From Paludibacteraceae bacterium (GTDB lineage: Bacteria > Bacteroidota > Bacteroidia > Bacteroidales > Paludibacteraceae), in the NCBI GenBank assembly GCA_017503075.1, contig JAFVTU010000003.1, positions 62,001 through 126,000 on the forward strand: a DNA stretch of 64,000 nucleotides, in the 5' to 3' direction. Each line of letters opens with the position of its first letter. Positions within the stretch are counted from its first letter, which is position 1. Shown in pieces: positions 7,737-16,594 of this stretch. The notes below the pieces were generated by a model. That model was not told where the DNA came from and searched no databases. It saw nothing but the letters and a program-made list of their open reading frames with translations. Made by a program: the position numbers and the translations under genes.

Positions 7737-8552
7737 ATGTCAGTTCATGTACAAAATAGTCGTATGACGACCACACGCCTGAGAAAGATGAAGCAAGCAG
7801 GCGAGAAGATAGCCATGCTCACTAGTTATGACTACACCCTGACCCGTCTGCTAGATGAGGCAGGTATAGAGATGATTTTGGTGGGCGATAGCGCGTCGAA
7901 TATCGTATGCGGAAACCGCTATACATTACCTATCACCGTGGAAGAAATGATCTTCCTTACCAAAGGTGTAGTACGCGCTGCGGAGCACGCATTGGTAGTG
8001 ATTGATATGCCATTTGGAAGTTATCAAGTGAGTGAAGAACAAGCGGTTAGCAATGCGCTGAAGATGATGAAGGAGTCGGGTGCTGATGCGGTGAAATTGG
8101 AAGGTGGAGAGGAGATACTGCCTGCCATTCGCCATATGGTGCAGGCGGGTGTGCCTGTGATGGGACACCTGGGATTGACTCCACAGAGTGTGAATCAATT
8201 AGGCGGTTATGGTTTGCGCGCCAAAGAGGATGCCGAAGCTGAGAAACTACTCAACGATGCGAAGTTGCTCGACGAGGCAGGATGCTTTGCTATCGTATTG
8301 GAGAAGATACCTGCAGCGTTGGCTAAACGAGTGACTGAGGCAGTTAGTTGCCCTACGATAGGTATTGGTGCAGGCAATGTGACCGATGGTCAGGTGCTGG
8401 TATTGCACGATATGTTGGGCTTGAACGAGGGCTTTAAGCCCAAGTTCCTTCGCCAGTTTGCGCAACTAGGTGAAGCCGTGAAGTCTGCGGTGAGCGATTA
8501 TATCGCAGCGGTAAAAGATGCGACTTTTCCTAGCCAAGAGGAGAGTTATTAG
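7737..8552 (+). CDS. panB: 3-methyl-2-oxobutanoate hydroxymethyltransferase
   Basis: First committed step of pantothenate (coenzyme A) synthesis: it adds a hydroxymethyl group from methylene-THF to 2-oxoisovalerate. The TIM-barrel signature is complete: MLTSYDYTLTRLLDEAGIE, then VGDSASN, DMPFGSYQ, AVKLEGG, PVMGHLGLTPQS and IGIGAGNVTDGQVLVLHDML. The start is the ATG at 7737 (MSVHVQNSRM), 28 bases after the promoter. The frame is open further upstream, but that part carries the promoter and the 5' end of the divergent lipoprotein gene. It is 271 residues, normal for the family. No other pantothenate genes are nearby. Confidence 0.96.
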   Translation: MSVHVQNSRMTTTRLRKMKQAGEKIAMLTSYDYTLTRLLDEAGIEMILVGDSASNIVCGNRYTLPITVEEMIFLTKGVVRAAEHALVVIDMPFGSYQVSEEQAVSNALKMMKESGADAVKLEGGEEILPAIRHMVQAGVPVMGHLGLTPQSVNQLGGYGLRAKEDAEAEKLLNDAKLLDEAGCFAIVLEKIPAALAKRVTEAVSCPTIGIGAGNVTDGQVLVLHDMLGLNEGFKPKFLRQFAQLGEAVKSAVSDYIAAVKDATFPSQEESY

Positions 8553-8614
8553 GCACGAAACGCTGTTTAGAGATTAGAGGACACGCCTACGGCGCTACAG
8601 TTTAGAGGCGAAAA

Positions 8615-8644
8615 AAAGCGTCAGGATTCTACCCTGACGCTTTC
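8615..8644. terminator. Bidirectional terminator overlapping the chorismate mutase 3' end
   Basis: The stem AAAGCGTCAGG pairs with CCTGACGCTTT around a short loop, with A and T runs outside. It includes the chorismate mutase stop codon (8623-8621) and ends transcripts of panB as well. Confidence 0.8.
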
Positions 8645-8881
8645 TTTATGCAATGCTTCCATCACTTCGCGGATAAGCGTTTCACTCAGTCCTTTTTGTT
8701 TGCCATATGCAAGGCATCGGTCGAGCACTTGTTGATAGCGTTGTGGCTGCATTATAGGCTCTCCGTGTGCATGCTTCCATTCGCCAATCTGGCGAGCCAC
8801 ATCCACACGCTTGCCGATGATTTCCCACAACTGCTCGTCCAGTTGGTCAATCTCTGCGCGAAGTGAAGACAAGTCTTTCAT
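8621..8881 (-). CDS. Chorismate mutase, AroQ type (stand-alone)
   Basis: Rearranges chorismate to prephenate for Phe/Tyr synthesis. At 86 residues it is a single AroQ helical unit: LRAEIDQLDEQLWEIIGKR forms the first long helix, ARQIGEWK carries the active-site Lys, and QRYQQVLDR and the last helix (LIREVMEALHKESVR) complete the fold. There is no fused DAHP synthase or prephenate domain. The gene starts one base after the valS stop, so it is the last gene of a valS transcript. The pairing with valS seems to be one of convenience. Confidence 0.88.
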   Translation of the reverse strand: MKDLSSLRAEIDQLDEQLWEIIGKRVDVARQIGEWKHAHGEPIMQPQRYQQVLDRCLAYGKQKGLSETLIREVMEALHKESVRVES

Positions 8882-8882
8882 A

Positions 8883-11579
8883 TTAACCTTTCAACTGCGC
8901 AATCGCCTCTTTGAGCGTAGCGATACGGCTCTCGGCATCGGACTTCTTCTTGCGCTCGAGTTCTACGATCTCTGGTTTGGCATTTTGCACGAAGCGTTCG
9001 TTGCTCAGTTTGCCCATCACACCACGAAGGAAGCCCTCTTGGTGCGCCAATTCGGCTTCGAGTTTCTTGAGCTCTTCTTCCACATTGATAAACTTCTCCA
9101 ATGGTACGCTATACTCAGTTGTGCCCACGATAAACGATGCGCAACCTGCGCTCTTCTCTGCACCTACTGCCAACTCTACATTACCCAATTTGGTAACCAC
9201 TGCTGGCAATGCCTCTGGAGTAATCAATGTCAGTATCTCTTTAGGAGAGATATTCTTTTGTGCACGGATATTGCGGATAGCAGAGATAATCTCGAAGCAT
9301 TGTGTAGCGTCGTGTAGCAGTTGTGTAGTGTTGTTTAGCGGTTGTGTAGCATTGATTGGAGAAACCATGAGTGATTCGCCTTCTTGGCGCTCCTCGATAG
9401 CTTGCCACAATTCTTCGGTGATGAATGGCATGAATGGGTGGAGCAACTTGAGCATCGTATCCATAAACTGGATAGTCTTCTCATACGTCGCCTTATCAAT
9501 TGGCTGACCGTATGCAGGTTTGATAATCTCCAAGTACCAACCCGAAAAATCGTCGCAGAAGAGTTTGTAGATAGCCATCAATGCTTCGCTGAGGCGGTAT
9601 TTGCTGAACAAGTCAGCCACCTCCTCTTGTGCTTTAGCCAATACAGCATCAAACCAATCTACGCCCCACTTATTGGTAGCAGGCATTTCTGCGTCTGCTA
9701 CTTCCCATCCTTTGATGAGGCGGAAGCAGTTCCAAATCTTGTTGCAGAAGTTACGGCCTTGCTCGCAAAGACTGTCATCAAACAAAATATCATTGCCTGC
9801 AGGTGCGCAAAGCATCATACCCATGCGCACGCCGTCCGCGCCGAAACGCTCAATCAAATCCAGTGGATCAGGGCTATTGCCGAGCGATTTGGACATCTTG
9901 CGACCCAATTTATCGCGCACAATACCTGTGAAGTACACATGACGGAATGGCATCTTACCGATATATTCATAACCTGCCATGATCATACGTGCCACCCAGA
10001 AGAAGATAATATCTGGACCAGTTACAAGGTCTGCGGTTGGGTAGTAGTAGTTAATTTCCTCATTGCCAGGGTTGTTGATACCATCAAACAAACTGATTGG
10101 CCACAACCACGAACTGAACCATGTGTCCAATGCGCCTTCATCTTGCACCAGTTCCTCAACTTTCAATCCCGACTTCTCGGCAGCCGCCTCAATGCTTGGT
10201 GCTACGATAATCTTATCCTCTGGATAGTTCTCGGCACCTGTCTCTTCGAGCAATGCTTTCTCGTAGTACGCAGGAATACGGTGTCCCCACCATAGTTGGC
10301 GTGAGATACACCAGTCTTTGATATTCTCCAACCAGTTGCGGTAGGTGTTTTTGTATTTCGTTGGATAGAATACGATATCGTCGTTCATCACTGGTGGCAA
10401 CGCGATGTCAGCAAAGTGCTGCATGCGAATGAACCATTGCAGACTCAATCGTGGCTCAATAGGTACATTGGTACGCTCGGAGTAACCCACTTTGTTGGTG
10501 TAGTCTTCCACTTTCTCCACCAATCCTTCGGCTTGCAAGTCCACTACAATCTGCTTGCGGCAGTCGAAGCGGTCCATACCTTGGTATGTTGCTACATTAG
10601 GATAGATATCTGCCTCTAATCCTTCTACATTCACGTGCGCATCTGCGGTAAATATATCATAGGTGGTGAGGTCATATTTTTGTCCCAATGCGTAGTCGTT
10701 CACATCGTGTGCTGGGGTTACCTTCAAGCAACCTGTACCGAACTCAATCTCCACGTAGCGGTCCTCGATTACTGGAATCACGCGACCCACCTTAGGCACA
10801 ATCACGTGCTTGCCTTTGAGCCATTGGTTCTTAGGGTCTTTAGGGTTGATACACATTGCCACGTCACCCATAATGGTCTCAGGACGGGTGGTAGCTACTA
10901 CTGCGTAGTAACCTTTCTCATCTTTGTGGACAACATTGCCTTCTACATTTGCCTCATCACCTACTGGCTCTACCACATAGTACTTCATATAGTACAGTTT
11001 CGAGTGCTCCTCTTGGTAAATCACCTCCTCATCAGAAAGGGCTGTTTGGCGCTCTGGATCCCAGTTCACCATACGCAGTCCGCGATAAATCAGTCCTTTG
11101 TTGTATAGGTCGCAGAACACATCTATCACCGCTTTGGAGCGTGTCTCATCCATCGTAAACGCAGTACGGTCCCAGTCGCATGAGCAACCGAGTTTGCGCA
11201 ATTGCTTCAGGATGATACCTCCGTGCTCCTCGGTCCAAGCCCAAGCATGTTTGAGAAACTCCTCACGGGTGAGGTCGCTTTTGTTGATACCTTGCTCTTT
11301 GAGGCGTTTGATGACCTTGGCTTCGGTAGCGATACTCGCGTGGTCAGTACCAGGTGCCCAACACGCGTTCTTGCCTTCGAGACGTGCACGACGCACAAGA
11401 ATATCTTGGATAGTGTTATTGAGTACGTGTCCCATGTGCAGTACACCCGTCACGTTTGGTGGAGGAATAACTACGGTGTATGCCTCACGACTATCAGGCG
11501 TGCTGTGAAACAACTTTTGGTCAAGCCAATATTGATACCATTTGGCTTCAATGTCTGTTGGATTGTATTTTGCGTCCAT
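8883..11579 (-). CDS. valS: Valyl-tRNA synthetase
   Basis: Charges tRNA-Val. It is a class I synthetase of 898 residues with the HIGH motif in [17 protein letters not shown] (about residues 38-54), the editing domain after it ([12 protein letters not shown]), KMSKS in [14 protein letters not shown], an anticodon-binding domain, and a C-terminal coiled coil ([18 protein letters not shown]). Residues about 743-760 ([18 protein letters not shown]) are encoded by a GTGTAG-type tandem repeat in the linker before [11 protein letters not shown]. The frame is kept and the loop is outside the catalytic core, so the enzyme should be active. A promoter lies about 95 bases upstream, and chorismate mutase follows after one base. 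Confidence 0.97.
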   Translation of the reverse strand: MDAKYNPTDIEAKWYQYWLDQKLFHSTPDSREAYTVVIPPPNVTGVLHMGHVLNNTIQDILVRRARLEGKNACWAPGTDHASIATEAKVIKRLKEQGINKSDLTREEFLKHAWAWTEEHGGIILKQLRKLGCSCDWDRTAFTMDETRSKAVIDVFCDLYNKGLIYRGLRMVNWDPERQTALSDEEVIYQEEHSKLYYMKYYVVEPVGDEANVEGNVVHKDEKGYYAVVATTRPETIMGDVAMCINPKDPKNQWLKGKHVIVPKVGRVIPVIEDRYVEIEFGTGCLKVTPAHDVNDYALGQKYDLTTYDIFTADAHVNVEGLEADIYPNVATYQGMDRFDCRKQIVVDLQAEGLVEKVEDYTNKVGYSERTNVPIEPRLSLQWFIRMQHFADIALPPVMNDDIVFYPTKYKNTYRNWLENIKDWCISRQLWWGHRIPAYYEKALLEETGAENYPEDKIIVAPSIEAAAEKSGLKVEELVQDEGALDTWFSSWLWPISLFDGINNPGNEEINYYYPTADLVTGPDIIFFWVARMIMAGYEYIGKMPFRHVYFTGIVRDKLGRKMSKSLGNSPDPLDLIERFGADGVRMGMMLCAPAGNDILFDDSLCEQGRNFCNKIWNCFRLIKGWEVADAEMPATNKWGVDWFDAVLAKAQEEVADLFSKYRLSEALMAIYKLFCDDFSGWYLEIIKPAYGQPIDKATYEKTIQFMDTMLKLLHPFMPFITEELWQAIEERQEGESLMVSPINATQPLNNTTQLLHDATQCFEIISAIRNIRAQKNISPKEILTLITPEALPAVVTKLGNVELAVGAEKSAGCASFIVGTTEYSVPLEKFINVEEELKKLEAELAHQEGFLRGVMGKLSNERFVQNAKPEIVELERKKKSDAESRIATLKEAIAQLKG
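9301..9353 (-). repeat. CTACACAAC-type repeat inside valS
   Basis: About five degenerate 10-12-base units containing GTGTAG (plus strand) or CTACAC (coding strand) keep the valS frame and encode an Asn/Thr/Gln-rich loop. It is related to the repeats at 17588-17690 and 19859-19895. Confidence 0.75.
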
Positions 11580-11674
11580 ATATTCAAGCCCTTAGGGGCT
11601 GTTTAAAAAGGGTTAAAAGTTTCAAAGTTTCAATGAGATTTTTGCGTATGAAACACAAAACGCCAAAAATCGCA

Positions 11675-11706
11675 CAAAGTTACTGCTTTTTTCTGACATA
11701 TGCAAC
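11675..11706 (-). promoter_or_regulatory. valS promoter
   Basis: TAACTTTG on the minus strand at 11682-11675, with GTTG at 11706-11703 as a weak upstream box after a 20-base spacer. The leader to the valS ATG is about 90 bases and contains the 15-base string TTGAAACTTTGAAAC (minus, 11633-11619). Confidence 0.6.
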
Positions 11707-11736
11707 AAAAAATCGCCACATGGGCGATTTTTTGTT
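11704..11736. terminator. Terminator downstream of the SpoIID-type gene
   Basis: A 14-bp perfect inverted repeat (AACAAAAAATCGCC / GGCGATTTTTTGTT) has a 5-base loop and A/T tracts inside the stem. It lies 38 bases after the SpoIID stop on the minus strand, just upstream of the valS promoter, and insulates the two units. Confidence 0.82.
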
Positions 11737-11773
11737 ATTTAGCGTATGAGATATACGTTTTATGTCATTCGGA

Positions 11774-12964
11774 TTAAATCGTTTTGAGTTCGCTGCCTGG
11801 GAAATAGTGGGCGAGGATTTGTTCGTAGGTGTAGCCCTTATCTGCCATCACGGCGGCACCGATTTGGCACAGTCCTACACCGTGACCCCAGCCAGCACCT
11901 GTGAAAATGAAGTCGCCTTGTTCGTTGCGATCTACTACAAAGGCACTACTATACAAGTGGCTGCGGCTTAGCCATTTGCGAATCTCTAACTCCTTGCCAA
12001 TCACCATCGTGCGCTTGCTGCCTACGATTTGCATCTCGTACAAACGAGCAGAAGGTCCGCGCTTGATAGGTACGAGGTCGAGGATCTCGCCAAAGTCAAT
12101 ACCCGAACGCTCACGGATAATCTCACTCAGTTCGGCTGCGGTGTATTGCACTGTCCAACGGTAGAAGTCTTTGGTCTCTTGGTCGTAGTTGTTGAGCACT
12201 TGGCTCAGTACACGTGCGTCGGTGGTGTTGCAGTAGGCAGATGGTGAAGTACGTATGAACTCCTGTGCGTTCTCCTCTATGGTCAAATCGGGTAGGGGAG
12301 TGCCAATCTCATCGCGGACAGCTTCAAGGTATGGGTAGTGTTCGTTTGCCCAAGCGTTCTCGAAGAGTTCGGTAGCGCCGCCGCAGGACTTATAGAAGCG
12401 TGCGTCGCACACCTTACCATCGTACATCAGCACTTGTCCACGGGTAGCGTCAATGGCTTTTTGCACATTGGCTGCTGCCTCAGGGTGTTCGTCACGGCGT
12501 GTGATACCCTCATAGCGTTGGCAGTGGTCGTCGGCGCATACATCAAAGCCCTCGTGTGCATCACGTTCGTACCAGATTACATGGCGATCTGGGTCGCTGA
12601 GGTCGGGTTTGCCGGTGCAGGTGGATGGACTGATGATTGGACGGAGTACCCAACTGCGGGAGATAACTGCATGTGCTTTCAGCAGTTCGAGCGAGGAGGT
12701 GGCTGACATCTCGGAGGTGATTACTGAACTGAGATAGTCTTCCACGTCAAGGCGGTTGATAGCGGTTTGTGTGCCATCGGCGTTATCGCGTATTTCGAGT
12801 GTACCTTCAAACTCTTGGTCTTCGAGGCGATCCCAGTGGAAACCAATTCCAATGCGGACATTCTTCAAGAGGAAGGTCGGACGCTCTGGTGTAGAGTGAG
12901 GACCTGGAATGACTGCTTCAATCTTTGGGGCGGTCATCACGCCCACTGCAATTTCGTGTTTCAT
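11774..12964 (-). CDS. SpoIID/LytB-domain protein without signal peptide
   Basis: SpoIID proteins cut peptide-free (denuded) peptidoglycan glycan strands. The 396 residues show the family marks: SEMSATSSLELLKAHAVISR (the EM...LKAHAV element with the catalytic-type Glu), KAIDATRGQVLMYDGKV, FYKSCGGATE, and a C-terminal GAGWGHGVGLCQIGA with YTYEQILAHYFPG. An insertion with WYERDAHEGFDVCADDHCQR and several Cys is unusual. No signal peptide is visible, and a stop codon lies in frame five codons before the ATG, so one cannot be added by moving the start. The protein is therefore probably cytoplasmic, which is odd for a wall-cutting fold. It is last in a minus-strand run after yeiH and the rhodanese gene. 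Confidence 0.9.
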   Translation of the reverse strand: MKHEIAVGVMTAPKIEAVIPGPHSTPERPTFLLKNVRIGIGFHWDRLEDQEFEGTLEIRDNADGTQTAINRLDVEDYLSSVITSEMSATSSLELLKAHAVISRSWVLRPIISPSTCTGKPDLSDPDRHVIWYERDAHEGFDVCADDHCQRYEGITRRDEHPEAAANVQKAIDATRGQVLMYDGKVCDARFYKSCGGATELFENAWANEHYPYLEAVRDEIGTPLPDLTIEENAQEFIRTSPSAYCNTTDARVLSQVLNNYDQETKDFYRWTVQYTAAELSEIIRERSGIDFGEILDLVPIKRGPSARLYEMQIVGSKRTMVIGKELEIRKWLSRSHLYSSAFVVDRNEQGDFIFTGAGWGHGVGLCQIGAAVMADKGYTYEQILAHYFPGSELKTI

Positions 12965-12994
12965 GAGTGTATGGGGTTATTTGTTAATATCTAA

Positions 12995-13360
12995 TTATCG
13001 TTCTATTTCGCCTTTCCACGAGTTGAAGCCCGTGTTGAGTTCTACGACTTGGTAGCCGTGTTGGGCGAGTTGCATGGCGGCATTTTTGCTTCTTCTGCCT
13101 GAACGACAGTAGAGAGCAATGGTCTTGTCTTTTGGAAGCAGTTGTTCTGCTTTTTGCATAAAGTCGACTTGTGTGACATCTATAAGTAGCGCGTTAGGGA
13201 TATGTCCTTGTGCATATTCGTTGGCAGTTCTGACATCCAAGCGAACGACGGTGGTGTCTTCAATGACCTGCGCAAAAGTATCTGCATCCACCGAGCGGAA
13301 GTCAGCTGCTTTGCAGCCCAAAAAACTCATCAGGCAGAGTAGGATAGGAAAGGGTTTCAT
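12995..13360 (-). CDS. Rhodanese-domain lipoprotein
   Basis: A sulfurtransferase-type domain in the envelope. The start at 13360 (MKPFPILLCLMSFLGCKA) gives a signal peptide with a lipobox and Cys16. The mature part is a single rhodanese domain: VVRLDVRTANEYAQGHIPNA, then the active-site loop LYCRSGRRS with the catalytic Cys, and VVELNTGFNSWKGE at the end. It is 121 residues. It lies 23 bases after the yeiH stop and 30 bases before the SpoIID-type start, so the three genes probably form one operon. The substrate is unknown; the neighbour transporter family has been linked to sulfur compounds only by annotation. Confidence 0.9.
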   Translation of the reverse strand: MKPFPILLCLMSFLGCKAADFRSVDADTFAQVIEDTTVVRLDVRTANEYAQGHIPNALLIDVTQVDFMQKAEQLLPKDKTIALYCRSGRRSKNAAMQLAQHGYQVVELNTGFNSWKGEIER

Positions 13361-13383
13361 AATGTTATGATAGTTATGCGTTT

Positions 13384-14355
13384 TTACTTGAGTAGGATAT
13401 ATGCAAGACTGGCGGCGCTGATAATGATCCAAAGCAAAACTCCTTGGAGCAAGGGACGGATGCCGACGGATTTGATGACATCTACGGATAGGGAGGCGCC
13501 AATGAAGAACATCGTGATGATCAGTCCTTTGCGTGCAATACCTGCAATGAATTTACCTATCTCGGGATAGTCCACCAAAAGGTAGGTGTTGATGAGCATG
13601 GCGACGATAAAGAACAAGATAAACCATGGGATACTAATCTTCTTGCCGTCGCTGCGGAAAATGATAGAAGTGACCAACGCTAATGGAATAATCCACAATG
13701 CACGAGTGAGCTTGATGGTGGTAGCCACTTGCAGGGCTTCTTCGCCATAAGCCGCTCCTGCTCCCACTACCGAACTAGTATCATGGATAGCAATAGCCGC
13801 CCATGTGCCGAACTCTTGTTGGCTTAGTCCCAACCAATGACCCAAAGCGGGAAAAAGGAAAAGACCTATAGCGTTGAGGATAAACACCGTAGCTAATGCC
13901 ATGGACATATCGGTGTCCTTGGCTTTGATGATAGGTCCTACCGCAGCGATAGCACTTCCGCCACAAATGGCTGTGCCCGAACTAATAAGGTAGGAGGTGT
14001 TGCGGTTGAGTTTCAATATTTTGCAGCCAATAAACATACCTATAAGCAAGGTACCGATGACCGATATAATCGTAAAGAGCATACCTTCCTTACCCGATGC
14101 GAGTGAGGCTTGAAGGTTCATTCCAAAGCCCAAACCGATGACGGAGTATTGGAGGAGTTTCTTAGAGACTTGCTTGTTGAAAGTGGGATAGGCTTGTCCG
14201 CAAAGTAGGGCAAAAACTAAGCCAATAAACAGCACCACAGGAGGTGTTACCCACGTCGAAAGGAAACGGAGCGCAGGGATATAATCGCAAAGCAGACATA
14301 GCGTGATGATGGATAGCAGAGCGATATATATATGTCGGTTGTATTTGCGGAGCAT
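13384..14355 (-). CDS. YeiH/UPF0324-family inner-membrane transporter
   Basis: A polytopic membrane protein of 323 residues with about ten hydrophobic segments. Family features are SVIGLGFGMNLQASLASG, TAICGGSAIAAVGPIIKAKD, and AIAIHDTSSVVGAGAAYGEEAL, all typical of the YeiH family, which is often annotated as a sulfate or sulfonate exporter without much proof. The C-terminal part (GLIITMFFIGASLSVDVIKS) is also conserved. It heads the likely operon with the rhodanese lipoprotein and the SpoIID-type gene. I could not find a clear TAnnTTTG promoter in front of it. Confidence 0.9.
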   Translation of the reverse strand: MLRKYNRHIYIALLSIITLCLLCDYIPALRFLSTWVTPPVVLFIGLVFALLCGQAYPTFNKQVSKKLLQYSVIGLGFGMNLQASLASGKEGMLFTIISVIGTLLIGMFIGCKILKLNRNTSYLISSGTAICGGSAIAAVGPIIKAKDTDMSMALATVFILNAIGLFLFPALGHWLGLSQQEFGTWAAIAIHDTSSVVGAGAAYGEEALQVATTIKLTRALWIIPLALVTSIIFRSDGKKISIPWFILFFIVAMLINTYLLVDYPEIGKFIAGIARKGLIITMFFIGASLSVDVIKSVGIRPLLQGVLLWIIISAASLAYILLK

Positions 14356-14573
14356 GGGGGTGGTAATTATGAATTATGAAATAGGAATTAACTTAGGAAA
14401 TGACTTATGAAAATGTTGTCATTTTTTTTGTAAATCAGTCTATTTTGTATTGAGTTTAATTGTAATTTTTGTTGGATATATTCGCCAATTGCGATATGCG
14501 ATTCATTTTTGCTGTCACTGTGTAATTCGTCAGTTGCGACTGACGAATTACGATCCAAGATTAGTACATGTGG
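14356..14573. other. Non-coding gap between yeiH and the methylase gene, with a hairpin
   Basis: The gap is AT-rich and without a gene. The only clear structure is at 14522-14551: a perfect 13-bp stem (GTAATTCGTCAGT / ACTGACGAATTAC) with loop TGCG, 23 bases after the methyltransferase stop on the minus strand. It lacks a T-run, so it is a weak terminator candidate or a palindromic site at the edge of the restriction-modification cassette. Confidence 0.6.
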
Positions 14574-15581
14574 TTACTTCAACTTAATATCATTTTGTTC
14601 AAAACATGCAATTATACTTTTTGCTACATGATATGCCAAATTAACAGGAACAGCATTACCTATCATTTTATAGCCATAATCCACTTTGTCATAAACAAAT
14701 TTGAATGTGTCAGGGAAAGTTTGTACGCGTGCCACCTCTCGCACTGACATGCGGCGATACAGATGTTCTTTGCCTGGCACAAAGATTTGTTTGTTAGCTT
14801 CCACTTTAATCATTGTAGGGGCTTGTGGGTGCAATTGGCATTGTCTTCCACTTGCTTGTACAGTAAAACCAGGCTCATTCCATTGGCGAACACGATTGCG
14901 CGACATGAAAATAGGCGAAAAAGACCCAATATAATATTCGTGATTTGGTACAGCACATTCTTTACCATTGGTATAATTATGTTCCTGCGCAGGAATAGCA
15001 TTATCTTTTAAGTCCCAAATCGCATCTTTGAGAGTCGGATTATTGCCTGTTGGCTTTGGATATTGATAGTTTCGTATGTTCAGGTCTTTACGGAAACCTA
15101 CATAAAAAACTCGGTCACGGTCTTCTGGTACATCAAAATCATTGGCATTGAGCAGTTTGAGTTGTACATCATATCCTGCTTCGTCAAACAATTGCATAAA
15201 GCCATTAACAGCCTCCGAATGGCGTTTGGCAAGCATGCCTGAAACATTTTCTGCAACAAAAAACAGTGGTTTTACTGCTCGCAAGATACGGATATATTCA
15301 TAAAAGAGTTGTCCTCTTTCATCCTCAATACCTTTTAATGTTCCCGCTTCGCTCCACGATTGGCAAGGTGGACCACCAATAATGCCAGTGATATTTGTTG
15401 GTAAGATGGAAGTATCCAATTTGCGTATATCTCCTTCAATCAGTTGCGTATTAGGGAAATTAGCACGGAAAGTAGGGCAAATGTTCTTATCGTATTCATT
15501 TGCCAACACGGTGTGAAATCCTGCCTTTTCAAATCCAAGGTCTAGACCGCCTGCTCCAGAAAAAAGACTTATTAAGTTCAT
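14574..15581 (-). CDS. DNA cytosine-5 methyltransferase, M.HaeIII-like (GGCC)
   Basis: Methylates a cytosine to protect host DNA from the partner nuclease. All C5-methylase motifs are present: motif [21 protein letters not shown], motif [16 protein letters not shown] with the catalytic Cys, motif VI FFVAENV, motif VIII, and the C-terminal [19 protein letters not shown]. The target-recognition region [20 protein letters not shown] and [10 protein letters not shown] agrees closely, from memory, with M.HaeIII, so GGCC is the predicted target. The start is the ATG at 15581; a longer open frame to 15644 only overlaps the nuclease gene. It is 335 residues, normal. It starts one base after the nuclease stop. 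Confidence 0.93.
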   Translation of the reverse strand: MNLISLFSGAGGLDLGFEKAGFHTVLANEYDKNICPTFRANFPNTQLIEGDIRKLDTSILPTNITGIIGGPPCQSWSEAGTLKGIEDERGQLFYEYIRILRAVKPLFFVAENVSGMLAKRHSEAVNGFMQLFDEAGYDVQLKLLNANDFDVPEDRDRVFYVGFRKDLNIRNYQYPKPTGNNPTLKDAIWDLKDNAIPAQEHNYTNGKECAVPNHEYYIGSFSPIFMSRNRVRQWNEPGFTVQASGRQCQLHPQAPTMIKVEANKQIFVPGKEHLYRRMSVREVARVQTFPDTFKFVYDKVDYGYKMIGNAVPVNLAYHVAKSIIACFEQNDIKLK

Positions 15582-15582
15582 G

Positions 15583-16536
15583 TTATCGCCAATGACAATC
15601 AATAGTAATAATAGCAGTAGGCATACCCACAATTTGTACATCAAATTTCAAGGATGGCTCTACTTTGGTCGCTGCATTGTGTATGCGGAAAGTAAATTGC
15701 CAACCTCCGTCCATATATAGTTCAACGGTATTGTTCCTGTCTGGCATAAAATCAAGGCTTACGATACGCGTTGGAAGCGAAGCTATAGGCACTTGAATAG
15801 CAGGTTGCTCTGTGCGAGATGGTTTATTGAGTGTGCCGTGAATATTATACGATTGTACTTGAGTAAGTTGATAGCGATCAATACTGATTACCTTGTAAAA
15901 ATCAAACTTACTCAACAAATACTCTACCATTTTTGCTGGAATATCTCTATGAACGATATACTGGCTCTTTATCTCTTCTATAAAAGCTTTTAGGATAGGT
16001 ATATACACATCATTCTCTTTGTCAGGAAGCTCTTTGAATAGTGTCCCCTTGCTTTTTTCAGCAGCAAGATATGCAAAAACAGGATTGACTGCATCCCAAT
16101 ATGTTTGTGAACATGGTACACCAAACCAGCCATTACCAAAATCAATGGTTGCAGATAAACGACTATGTTTAACAGCGAAATGGTTGTGCTTAATAGACAG
16201 ACCTATTTCCCATTGAATATCGCAACGAATAATCAAAATGTCTCGTACATCTCCTTGCTGCCCTGCTTGATCGGGTTGGATGAAAATTTCAAGCATGTCA
16301 TTACCCTGTTCCAAAATAAGTGGCTCAAGGGAGAATAGTGTAGCAACTGCTGCTTCGGCGCTGCGTTGATAAGTGTGTTGTTCTGTTTCTGAGAGTGTAT
16401 TCCATGCATTCAATGCTGCGAGGAAACTACTGTTCTCTACGATTTGCGCAGGACGATGTTTAGCAATTTCACGGTGTAATGTTTGTAAACAAACAAATTC
16501 GTAGGCGCGTCCTTGGTCGTTGCTTAAATTACTCAT
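15583..16536 (-). CDS. Type II restriction endonuclease, HaeIII family
   Basis: Partner nuclease of the adjacent GGCC-type methylase. The N-terminus [20 protein letters not shown] and the central block [20 protein letters not shown], followed by [16 protein letters not shown], fit the HaeIII nuclease family (RE_HaeIII) as I know it. The conserved acidic and Lys residues around [10 protein letters not shown]...EIGLSIKHN could form a PD-(D/E)xK-like site, which is inference. The start is the ATG at 16536 (317 residues). A longer open frame to 16593 runs into the promoter at 16563-16594 and is rejected. The nuclease gene comes before the methylase gene on one transcript. Confidence 0.9.
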   Translation of the reverse strand: MSNLSNDQGRAYEFVCLQTLHREIAKHRPAQIVENSSFLAALNAWNTLSETEQHTYQRSAEAAVATLFSLEPLILEQGNDMLEIFIQPDQAGQQGDVRDILIIRCDIQWEIGLSIKHNHFAVKHSRLSATIDFGNGWFGVPCSQTYWDAVNPVFAYLAAEKSKGTLFKELPDKENDVYIPILKAFIEEIKSQYIVHRDIPAKMVEYLLSKFDFYKVISIDRYQLTQVQSYNIHGTLNKPSRTEQPAIQVPIASLPTRIVSLDFMPDRNNTVELYMDGGWQFTFRIHNAATKVEPSLKFDVQIVGMPTAIITIDCHWR

Positions 16537-16562
16537 AATTCTGTGCTTTTTATTTCCGTCTG

Positions 16563-16594
16563 CAAAAGTACTACTTTTTTTGTAAATATGCAAA
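16563..16594 (-). promoter_or_regulatory. Promoter of the restriction-modification operon
   Basis: TACTTTTG on the minus strand at 16570-16563 and TTTG at 16594-16591, with a 20-base spacer. This matches the Bacteroidetes consensus well. The leader to the nuclease ATG is about 20 bases. Confidence 0.75.

Noticed and set aside
9384-10295. Plus-strand open frame of 303 codons opposite valS
   Set aside because: Antisense of a highly conserved gene; composition rich in His/Cys/Trp as expected for a shadow frame.
14522-14551. Site-specific recombination (attachment) site at the hairpin
   Set aside because: No matching copy was found at the other side of the restriction-modification genes and no integrase is present.
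15582-15644. Longer start for the methyltransferase with a hydrophobic leader (LLLLLLLIV)
   Set aside because: The extra codons only read the 3' end of the nuclease gene in another frame. Homology begins exactly at [12 protein letters not shown].
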